Assembly (NCBI RefSeq): GCF_030848505.1
Contig: NZ_JAVDDU010000003.1
Location: forward strand, 62,001-126,000
From: Marinimicrobium hydrolyticum
GTDB lineage: Bacteria; Pseudomonadota; Gammaproteobacteria; Pseudomonadales; Cellvibrionaceae
Direction: 5' to 3'
DNA length: 64,000 nt
Shown piece after piece: positions 26,508 through 33,657 of this stretch (its first letter is position 1; each line of letters begins with the position of its first letter). Below the pieces are notes generated by a model. The model had not been told where the DNA came from and searched no databases. It saw nothing but the letters and a program-made list of their open reading frames with translations. The position numbers and the translations under genes are program-made.

Positions 26508-26641
26508 ACCTCCTTTTTCAAAAAAGAGCGCAGGACTAGAATAGCTCCACCTCATTCCGCCACGCCACACTCAAAACCCAGGCTAGGCAATACCCCCTCA
26601 GTTCCCTACAATGTGCAGCTTTCTTATGATGAAGCGCCTTC

Positions 26642-28522
26642 ATGTTTAACGAGATTCCCACCCAGCGCCCTGATACGCCTCTGTTGGACAGGGTTCACTT
26701 CCCCGAGCAGCTGCGCGAACTCAAAGAAAAACAGCTGCCGCAGCTGGCGGAAGAACTGCGTGCGTTCTTGCTTTACAGCGTGGGACAGACGGGCGGCCAC
26801 TTCGGCGCCGGCCTGGGTGTAGTGGAGCTAACACTGGCTCTGCACTACGTCTATCACACCCCGGAAGACCGGCTGGTATGGGACGTGGGCCACCAGACCT
26901 ACCCTCATAAAATTCTCACCGGCCGGCGCGAAAAAATGCACACCATGCGCCAAGCCGATGGCCTGTCTGGATTCCCCCGACGGGAAGAGAGCGAGTTCGA
27001 CGCTTTCGGCGTGGGCCACTCGAGCACCTCATTAAGCGCCGCTTTGGGCATGGCCCTGGGCAGCCGAATGGCCGGCAGCGAGCGCAAAACCGTGGCCGTC
27101 ATCGGCGACGGCGCTATGACCGCCGGCATGGCCTTTGAAGCACTGAACCACGCCGCCCACACCCACACCGACATGCTGGTCATCCTGAACGACAACAACA
27201 TGTCCATCTCACCGAACGTGGGCGGCATGGCCACTTACCTGTCCAAGGTGTGGGGCAGCAAGTTTTACAATTCCCTGCGCGAAGGCAGCAAACAGGTACT
27301 GACCAAAATTCCCACCGCCTGGGAATTTGCCCGCCGCACCGAAGAGCACCTGAAGGGCTTTATGTCCCCCGGCACTTTGTTCGAGGAAATGGGCTTTAAC
27401 TATGTCGGCCCCATCGACGGGCATGACTTGCCCAGTTTGATCAGTTACTTGAGCAATCTGCGCGACGTCAAAGGTCCTAAGCTGTTGCATGTGATCACTC
27501 GCAAGGGCAAAGGATTCGGTCCCGCGGAAGAAGATCCGGTTGGCTACCACGCCCTCAACAAACTGGAGCGGAGTCCGAAAGCGGCCGCACCCGGCATGAA
27601 ATACCAGCAGGTGTTTGGCCAGTGGTTATGTGATGTGGCCACTCAGGAGCCGCGCTTACTGGCAATCACCCCAGCCATGTGCGAAGGCTCCGGGATGGTT
27701 GAGTTCGCCAAGCAATTTCCCGATCGCTTTTACGATGTGGCCATTGCCGAACAGCATGCCGTTACCCTGGCGGCCGGATTGGCCTGCGAAGGACAAAAGC
27801 CAGTTGTGGCTATTTATTCCACTTTTTTACAACGGGCCTACGACCAGCTGATTCACGATGTGGCGTTGCAGAATCTGGACGTCACCTTCGCCATTGACCG
27901 CGCCGGCATGGTGGGCGAAGACGGCGCTAGCCACGCGGGCAGCTTCGACCTGACCTACCTACGCTGCATCCCGAACATGGTCATTGCCACACCCAGCAAC
28001 GAAAATGAATGCCGCCAGTTGCTGCACACCGCGTGGCAGCACCCTGGCCCCGCCGCTGTGCGCTACCCCCGAGGTACCGGACCGGGCGCACCCATAGACC
28101 CGAACCTGCAATCGCTTCCTCTCGGCAAAGGCGTGCAGAAACGCCATGGCGAAACTGTGGCGATACTCAGCTTCGGTGCCTCCCTGCAGGCGGCGCTCCA
28201 AGTGGGCGAGAGTCTGAACGCCAGCGTGTGTGACATGCGCTTTGTAAAACCTTTGGACCAAGAACTCATCGAGCGCATGGCGCACGAACATAAGCTGCTG
28301 ATAACACTGGAAGAGAATGCCGTGGCGGGCGGTGCTGGCAGTGCCGTAAGCGAACACCTAAACAGCCTGGGATTGGTCACGCCCTTGTTGCAACTGGGCT
28401 TCGCGGACCGCTTCGTTGAGCACGACAAGCAACAGCGGCAGCTGGCCAGCCAGGGCCTGGACGCAACCGGCATTGAACAGTCCATTCGCGCCCGTTTAGC
28501 GTTACTCCAAGCCCCCGACTAA
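26642..28522 (+). CDS. dxs: 1-deoxy-D-xylulose-5-phosphate synthase
   Basis: First step of the MEP isoprenoid pathway: pyruvate + glyceraldehyde-3-phosphate gives DXP, using thiamine diphosphate. The 626-residue protein has the TPP/Mg motif [17 protein letters not shown]...LNDNNMS (residues about 157-190), [14 protein letters not shown], the catalytic region [17 protein letters not shown] near 370, and the C-terminal transketolase domain. The ATG start gives [17 protein letters not shown]. It is downstream of ispA but separated by repeat cluster B, so it may need its own promoter. Confidence 0.97.
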   Translation: MFNEIPTQRPDTPLLDRVHFPEQLRELKEKQLPQLAEELRAFLLYSVGQTGGHFGAGLGVVELTLALHYVYHTPEDRLVWDVGHQTYPHKILTGRREKMHTMRQADGLSGFPRREESEFDAFGVGHSSTSLSAALGMALGSRMAGSERKTVAVIGDGAMTAGMAFEALNHAAHTHTDMLVILNDNNMSISPNVGGMATYLSKVWGSKFYNSLREGSKQVLTKIPTAWEFARRTEEHLKGFMSPGTLFEEMGFNYVGPIDGHDLPSLISYLSNLRDVKGPKLLHVITRKGKGFGPAEEDPVGYHALNKLERSPKAAAPGMKYQQVFGQWLCDVATQEPRLLAITPAMCEGSGMVEFAKQFPDRFYDVAIAEQHAVTLAAGLACEGQKPVVAIYSTFLQRAYDQLIHDVALQNLDVTFAIDRAGMVGEDGASHAGSFDLTYLRCIPNMVIATPSNENECRQLLHTAWQHPGPAAVRYPRGTGPGAPIDPNLQSLPLGKGVQKRHGETVAILSFGASLQAALQVGESLNASVCDMRFVKPLDQELIERMAHEHKLLITLEENAVAGGAGSAVSEHLNSLGLVTPLLQLGFADRFVEHDKQQRQLASQGLDATGIEQSIRARLALLQAPD

Positions 28523-28601
28523 CGAGCTCAATCGTCCTATTTTTCTCAGCCGGTCCCCTCTTCCAATTGACGATGCCTTCATCTTCGGCGAGGATCTGCT
28601 G

Positions 28602-28627
28602 ACCGGTCGTTTCCCAAGACGACCGGT
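28602..28627. promoter_or_regulatory. Perfect ACCGGT-armed inverted repeat before the sugar porter
   Basis: ACCGGTCGT, an 8-base centre and ACGACCGGT, 32 bases before the sugar-porter ATG. No T tract follows, so a regulator-binding site or 5' leader hairpin is more likely than a terminator. The ACCGGT core recurs in the operators at 30140 and 30259. Confidence 0.45.
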
Positions 28628-28658
28628 TTCACTCGAAAAATAAGAACGGAGCTCTACC

Positions 28659-29990
28659 ATGACCAATCCCAAAATCCTTTTTTGGGCCATTACCGTGGCC
28701 CTGGGTGGTTTCCTGTTCGGTTTTGACACCGCTGTTATTTCCGGTGCCGAACAGGCCATTCAACGTGAGTGGGGGCTATCCAACGCCCTCGTCGGCCAGA
28801 TGGTGGCCATGGCCCTCTACGGCACTGTGATCGGCGCCTTGTTCGGCGGTATTCCCTGTGATCGCTACGGCCGCAAAACCACCCTGATCGGCATCGCCAT
28901 TTTGTATCTGGTATCCGCCGTGGGTTCGGCCCTGGCGCCGGACGCCATCTGGTTAATGGTTTTCCGCTTTATTGGTGGCTTGGCGGTGGGCGCCTCGTCC
29001 GTAGCGGCTCCGGTGTACATCTCCGAAATTGCCCCCACACACCTGCGCGGTCGGCTAACAGCGATCTTTCAGTTCAATATTGTCCTGGGGATTTTGATTG
29101 CCTATGTCTCCAACTACCTGATTGGCAGCGCCGATTTCGGCAATTGGCGACTGATGCTGGGAATTGAAGCGGTGCCCGCGGCCATTTTTGTAGCCCTGGT
29201 ATTCCTGGTGCCGCGCAGCCCGCGCTGGCTGGTCGTGCAGCGCGGCGCCATAGAAGAGGCCCGGGCGGTGCTGCAGCGCATCAACCCGGCTACGGCCGAC
29301 GCCGAGCTAGCGGCCATTCAACACAGCCACCGCACCGCCAGCGGCCGCTCCGAGTGGCGGGAGTTTATTTCCGGCCGCTTCAATCTGCCGATTTTACTGG
29401 CCTTCCTATTCGCGTTTTTTAACCAGCTGTCGGGCATCAACGCGGTGATCTATTACGCGCCGCGCATTTTCGCCATGGCTGGCATGGAAGAAGGTGCCGC
29501 CTTGCTGTCCTCTGCAGGGCTGGGGATGGTCAATCTGACCTTCACTATCATTGGGCTGTTTTTGATCGACCATTTCGGCCGGCGTTTCCTGATGTACATC
29601 GGCTCGGTGGGTTACATCGTATCGCTGGCCTGTCTGGCGCTGATTTTCCAGGCGGAGGCCTTTGATGGCGCTCTGGTGCCGATGTTGATTTTCGTGTTTA
29701 TCGCTTCTCACGCCATTGGTCAGGGTGCATGCATCTGGGTGTTTATCTCGGAAATCTTCCCCAACAATGTGCGCGGCTTTGGTATGTCCTTCGGCTCGGG
29801 CACTCACTGGGTATTTGCAGCCGTGATCGCCGGCACCTTCCCCTACTTTGCCGGGCTGCTGGGCGGCGCGCCGATTTTCGCCTTCTTCGCGGTGATGATG
29901 GTGCTGCAGCTGTTGTTTGTCCGCTACATGATGCCGGAAACCAAAGGAGTCTCGCTGGAAGAACTGGAAGCCAAGCTAAGCCGGCCCTAA
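28659..29990 (+). CDS. MFS sugar:proton symporter (sugar porter family)
   Basis: A 443-residue, 12-helix inner-membrane transporter of the sugar porter family (XylE/GalP/GLUT type). Signatures are GFLFGFDTAVISGA in helix 1, GGIPCDRYGRKTT in loop 2-3, PVYISEIAPTHLRGR after helix 4, QLSGINAVIYYAP in helix 7, and the terminal PETKG at about residue 430. It probably imports a hexose or pentose. It stands 385 bases upstream of the GH5 enzyme, consistent with uptake of released sugars, though mannose specificity is only a guess. Confidence 0.9.
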   Translation: MTNPKILFWAITVALGGFLFGFDTAVISGAEQAIQREWGLSNALVGQMVAMALYGTVIGALFGGIPCDRYGRKTTLIGIAILYLVSAVGSALAPDAIWLMVFRFIGGLAVGASSVAAPVYISEIAPTHLRGRLTAIFQFNIVLGILIAYVSNYLIGSADFGNWRLMLGIEAVPAAIFVALVFLVPRSPRWLVVQRGAIEEARAVLQRINPATADAELAAIQHSHRTASGRSEWREFISGRFNLPILLAFLFAFFNQLSGINAVIYYAPRIFAMAGMEEGAALLSSAGLGMVNLTFTIIGLFLIDHFGRRFLMYIGSVGYIVSLACLALIFQAEAFDGALVPMLIFVFIASHAIGQGACIWVFISEIFPNNVRGFGMSFGSGTHWVFAAVIAGTFPYFAGLLGGAPIFAFFAVMMVLQLLFVRYMMPETKGVSLEELEAKLSRP

Positions 29991-30000
29991 CCGATAGACT

Positions 30001-30045
30001 CCCCCGGACGAAGCAGACGATGCAACTACAGCTTCGTTCCGGGGG
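30001..30045 (+). terminator. Terminator-like hairpin after the sugar porter
   Basis: CCCCCGGACGAAGC and GCTTCGTTCCGGGGG pair with one bulged base; only a weak T-rich stretch follows (CACCTTGCCTT). Confidence 0.55.
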
Positions 30046-30139
30046 CCACCTTGCCTTATAAGCACATATTTTCTTATTCACACTCATGCTAACCGCTTCC
30101 GCTCAGCAGCTTGCCCGAGCTAGACAACCCCGATAGACT

Positions 30140-30153
30140 TGTAACCGGTTACA
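30140..30153. promoter_or_regulatory. LacI-type operator, upstream copy
   Basis: TGTAACCGGTTACA, a perfect 14-bp palindrome with the central CCGG typical of LacI/GalR-family operators. No LacI-family gene is in this window, so the regulator must be encoded elsewhere. Confidence 0.75.
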
Positions 30154-30258
30154 GTTTGGCCTGATGTATTCCCATAAGAAATGGCCTCTGCAACCACAAA
30201 ATGGGCGATAACCCTTCAGGTATAAGCACTTCCCCACAAAGGAAGCACTGCCACACTA

Positions 30259-30272
30259 TGTAACCGGTTACT
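30259..30272. promoter_or_regulatory. LacI-type operator, downstream copy
   Basis: TGTAACCGGTTACT, identical to the upstream copy except for the last base, 116 bases before the GH5 ATG. Two sites suggest cooperative binding or looping at the GH5 promoter. Confidence 0.75.
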
Positions 30273-30387
30273 TATAGTGGCTAACACCATAAGCAACCAC
30301 TTTCCCGCACCTTATACCCTGGGCCGCCAAATTCACTCTGGGGACTTTTATGGCTGTACCCCAACACCAAAATAAATGAGGCTTAGC

Positions 30388-31842
30388 ATGAAGGCTTTAA
30401 TAAGAAAATGGTTGAGATGTATGGCATTCGCCACCCTCTCACTGACTGCGCTTACCGTCCACGCCGGCTTTTCCGTTTCCGGCACTCAACTCCTAGACGC
30501 TAACGGCAATCCCTTTGTCATGCGCGGCGTCAACGTACCCCACGCCTGGTATACAGGGGAAACCGCGCAGTCCTTAACTCACATTTCCAACCAGGGCGCC
30601 AATACCGTGAGGGTGGTGCTGGCCAATGGCGTACTCTGGTCCGCCACGCCGGAGTCTCAGGTCAGGGATATTATCAGTCATGCCAAAAATCAGAATCTAA
30701 TTGTGGTGCTGGAAGTTCACGACACCACGGGCTACGGCGAACAATATGCGGCCGCTCTGGACCAGGCTGTGGATTACTGGATTTCTATTGCCGACGCGCT
30801 GATGGGCGAGGAAGACTACGTCATCATCAATATTGGCAACGAACCCCACGGCAATGGGCATTCCGCCAGCACCTGGGTCAACGACTGGAGCACAGCCATT
30901 CAGCGCATGCGCAACGCCGGCTTTACCCACACGCTGATGGTGGATGCCGCCAATTGGGGGCAGGACTGGGAGCAGATAATGCTCAACAACGCACAAACGG
31001 TGTTCAACAACGATCCACTTAATAACACCATTTTCAGCGTGCATATGTATGAGGTTTACCCCAACGACAACGCCGTCAATAACTACATGTCAGCCTTCAA
31101 TTCCATGGGGCTGCATTTGGTGGTGGGCGAGTTTGCCGCTGATCATTGGGGCGCCTTCGTGGACGCCGGGGCCATTATGAATCGCTCCGAGCAATACGGT
31201 TTTGGATACCTGGGTTGGTCCTGGTCCGGCAACGGGGCCGGACTCGAGTCTTTGGATATTGTCCACAACTTCAGCAACAACCTAACCTCCTGGGGCGACT
31301 TGCTGTTCAACGGCGCCAATGGCATCAGCCATACCTCCCAACTGGCAACCGTGTTCACTGGTGGTGATCCGGGCAATGGAGATCCCGGAAATGGTGGCTC
31401 GAGCGGTCAATGTAATTGGTACGGCACCTTGTATCCCATTTGCGAGCACTCAGACAACGGCTGGGGTTGGGAGAATGGACAAAGCTGTATCGGATATAGC
31501 GAATGCGAGGCCAATGGTGGCATCGAAGACGCCTCTGGTGATGAGGACTCGAACGGCAACGGGGGTTCTAACGGTAATAATGGCTCTAACGGTAATGGGG
31601 GCTCCAACGGCAATGGGGGCTCTAACGGCAACGACTGCGGAACAGCCAGCAACGGCTACCCGTACTGCTGCGAAGCCTCTTCGGCTACCGGTGATGGCTG
31701 GGGCTGGGAGAGCGGACAAAGTTGTGTCGTTCAAACTGGTTGCGGAACTGCGCCAAACGGGTATCCCTACTGCTGCTATTCATCATCGAACACCGGCGGT
31801 GGTTGGGGTTGGGAGAACAACCAAAGCTGCGTTGTGCAATAG
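30388..31842 (+). CDS. Secreted GH5 glycoside hydrolase (mannanase-type, subfamily 8-like) with three CBM10 modules
   Basis: From the ATG at 30388 (GAGG six bases upstream; another in-frame ATG is at 30376) the protein is 484 residues. It has a signal peptide 1-26 ending TVHA and a GH5 barrel, about 27-325, closest to GH5_8 beta-mannanases ([41 protein letters not shown]). The likely acid/base is Glu152 (GNEPHG) and the nucleophile Glu248 ([10 protein letters not shown]). A DPGNG linker leads to CBM10 no. 1 (342-367, [11 protein letters not shown]...[10 protein letters not shown]), then a Gly/Asn/Ser linker (about 380-416) and two tandem CBM10s (417-446 and 452-481) sharing CGTA.NGYPYCC. It is an extracellular plant-polysaccharide enzyme; CBM10 usually binds cellulose. 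Substrate inferred. Confidence 0.92.
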   Translation: MKALIRKWLRCMAFATLSLTALTVHAGFSVSGTQLLDANGNPFVMRGVNVPHAWYTGETAQSLTHISNQGANTVRVVLANGVLWSATPESQVRDIISHAKNQNLIVVLEVHDTTGYGEQYAAALDQAVDYWISIADALMGEEDYVIINIGNEPHGNGHSASTWVNDWSTAIQRMRNAGFTHTLMVDAANWGQDWEQIMLNNAQTVFNNDPLNNTIFSVHMYEVYPNDNAVNNYMSAFNSMGLHLVVGEFAADHWGAFVDAGAIMNRSEQYGFGYLGWSWSGNGAGLESLDIVHNFSNNLTSWGDLLFNGANGISHTSQLATVFTGGDPGNGDPGNGGSSGQCNWYGTLYPICEHSDNGWGWENGQSCIGYSECEANGGIEDASGDEDSNGNGGSNGNNGSNGNGGSNGNGGSNGNDCGTASNGYPYCCEASSATGDGWGWESGQSCVVQTGCGTAPNGYPYCCYSSSNTGGGWGWENNQSCVVQ

Positions 31843-31878
31843 CCGGCGCAAAGGAAGCACGCAACCTCGAATGGAGGT

Positions 31879-31910
31879 ATAAAAAACCCGGCGGAAGCCG
31901 GGTTTTTTAT
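31879..31910. terminator. Bidirectional terminator between the GH5 and GGDEF genes
   Basis: ATAAAAAACCCGGC and GCCGGGTTTTTTAT form a perfect 14-bp stem with a GGAA loop. It serves the GH5 gene on the plus strand and the SBP-GGDEF operon on the minus strand. Confidence 0.93.
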
Positions 31911-31932
31911 AGGGGGGCCTTTTCGCTAGATG

Positions 31933-33657
31933 TTAAGCCTTATCGTAGTACGCCGATTTGCGCGCGTACATGGCTTGGTCGGCACGCGTGATCAGCTCGT
32001 CAATCGGCGTGTGCTCAGTGGTCGCGAACCCTAAACTATAGGTGATTGGGTGACTGAACGAACCGGAATCCGTCTCGAGCGTCAAACTCAGCGCCGACTC
32101 CGTCGCGACCAGACGCCGCTCCAATGCACGAGCAGACGCTTCTCCCGCACTGCGCAACAGAATGTAAAACTCGTCTCCGCCCACCCGTGCCACTAAATCT
32201 TCATCCCGGCAGATTTTCGACAGATGACGCGCCACGGCAACAATTAATTGGTCGCCCGCTTCGTGGCCATGATTGTCATTAATCGGCTTCAGGCCGTTGA
32301 TATCAAGCACCATAATGCCAAAGTGGTAACGGCCATCGGCTTTGCATCGGTTTACCTCAGCTGCCAATGCCTGTTCAAACGCGTGGCGATTGGCCATTTG
32401 GGTCAGGCTATCGGTTGCTGCCATTTTTTCCAGCCTCTGATTGAGCTTATCCAGTAACGCCAAGTTGTCTTCCAACTCCCGGGTGCGCTCTGACACGGTT
32501 GTTTCCAGATTGCTTTTTATGGTCAACAATTCATCAAACTGCTGGCTGATTTTTCCGGACATGGTATTCATCAGGTCGACGGTTTCCCGAAACTCGCGGA
32601 AGCGCATGGTATTGCTCACAGGTTCGTAATTACCCTGTGCCAACTGATGCGTTAGCCGATTGAGAAAACGCACCGGACTCACCACTCGCCGGCTGAGCAG
32701 CACCGACGTAATCACGGTAATAATCACCAGCGCTATGATGATGAACAGAGAAGTGCGAAAAGCGTCGTAAACAATGGCCAGCTGAATCGACATCGGTTGC
32801 GCCAGTTCCAGGCGCAAAGGTTGATCGGTAATTAGGCCAGTGAATTCAATTGCTGCGGTTTCAGTCACCAGATCGCCTTCACCCAGATTACTGTGTCGGG
32901 ACAGGACTTGGTCGCCCAGTAAAAACGCCACCGACATGTCCTGCTGAACAATCTCCGGCAGCGATGTGATCGCTTCTCTGACCGCTGCCAATGGAATCGT
33001 GGCAACCAGTAAGCCGTTAAGTTGTATAGAGCGCGTGCCGGTGCCTTCAGAAGCGACGATGGCACTGGTAATCACCAACACCTTGTTAGCGCCCTCTTCG
33101 TCTACTACACCAACAACCGGGACGCGATTCAGCTGCGCCAGGCCCACATGATCTGCCAGGAAAACGCTTTGGCGCAAAGTATCGACGATCGACAAGGGAC
33201 GCACCAATGGGTGCAATTCGGGCAGTTCGGCCAAATCGATCGTGATCCCCTCTTCGGGCACCGTCTCCATCGCAAACAAGTCCCGATCGAGAACGAAGGC
33301 GGCATTGACCATCGGGTAACGCTCAATAAACTGTTCAATCTGTTCAACAGCCCGGTGCCCGAGAAAACTACCGCTCGCCGCGCGAATCACCGGCACTTGC
33401 TGAGACAGACTGTCGAAGTCATGCAACAAATTCAGAAGCGATTGCTCGATTTCGAGCGCCGACTTTTGTGCTGTCAAACTCAGCTGCTCGCGCGCTGACT
33501 CCAAGGTCGAATCGTAGATGCGGTGCAGAAAGTACACTGACAGCAAGAGCATCGGCAGTAGCGACCAAAGCACGGCCACCTTGACCAAATAGGACTGGAA
33601 CAACGGGTGACGCAGTTTCCGCTTGGGCGCTGAAGATTGATGCGCGGGCAGATTCAT
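31933..33657 (-). CDS. Membrane diguanylate cyclase with periplasmic sensor domain
   Basis: A 574-residue protein that should make c-di-GMP from two GTP. Helix 1 (about 25-45) and helix 2 (about 303-321) bracket a 255-residue periplasmic region with dCache-like features (HDFDSLSQQVPVIRAAS, PMVNAAFVLDRDLFAME). A HAMP linker (about 322-375), a coiled coil (375-412) and a GGDEF domain follow. The active site is intact (GGDEF 493-497, DINGLKPINDNHGHEAGD), and the inhibitory I-site RxxD is present (R484-D487). Its ATG directly follows the stop codon of the tandem binding protein (TAAATG), so the two are tightly coupled and the binding protein is the likely ligand-presenting partner. Confidence 0.92.
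   Translation of the reverse strand: MNLPAHQSSAPKRKLRHPLFQSYLVKVAVLWSLLPMLLLSVYFLHRIYDSTLESAREQLSLTAQKSALEIEQSLLNLLHDFDSLSQQVPVIRAASGSFLGHRAVEQIEQFIERYPMVNAAFVLDRDLFAMETVPEEGITIDLAELPELHPLVRPLSIVDTLRQSVFLADHVGLAQLNRVPVVGVVDEEGANKVLVITSAIVASEGTGTRSIQLNGLLVATIPLAAVREAITSLPEIVQQDMSVAFLLGDQVLSRHSNLGEGDLVTETAAIEFTGLITDQPLRLELAQPMSIQLAIVYDAFRTSLFIIIALVIITVITSVLLSRRVVSPVRFLNRLTHQLAQGNYEPVSNTMRFREFRETVDLMNTMSGKISQQFDELLTIKSNLETTVSERTRELEDNLALLDKLNQRLEKMAATDSLTQMANRHAFEQALAAEVNRCKADGRYHFGIMVLDINGLKPINDNHGHEAGDQLIVAVARHLSKICRDEDLVARVGGDEFYILLRSAGEASARALERRLVATESALSLTLETDSGSFSHPITYSLGFATTEHTPIDELITRADQAMYARKSAYYDKA

Larger units (their letters stand above)
25875..26641. repeat. Intergenic repeat cluster B (767 bp, no gene) between ispA and dxs
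   Basis: Contains a type II palindrome (26043-26140), a type I palindrome (26406-26507), a REP-like hairpin (26291-26317) and the linking segment GTTTCGGGAAATAAGGGAGT at 26161. The flank GATCGAGTGCTGCGAGTG near 25914 matches other clusters. Open frames here are repeat translations. Confidence 0.85.
29991..30375. other. 385-bp regulatory gap between the sugar porter and GH5 genes
   Basis: Holds a GC-rich hairpin after the porter (30001-30045) and two copies of a palindromic operator (30140-30153, 30259-30272) whose centres are 119 bases apart. No gene seen. Confidence 0.6.

Noticed and set aside
25871-26544. Several 80-150-codon frames in repeat clusters (also 3789-4299, 50174-50691, 58741-58959)
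   Set aside because: They are translations of the palindromic repeats (for example RHGCRIQAY and VFTACPG strings), appear on both strands and are bounded by the repeats, so they are unlikely to be genes.
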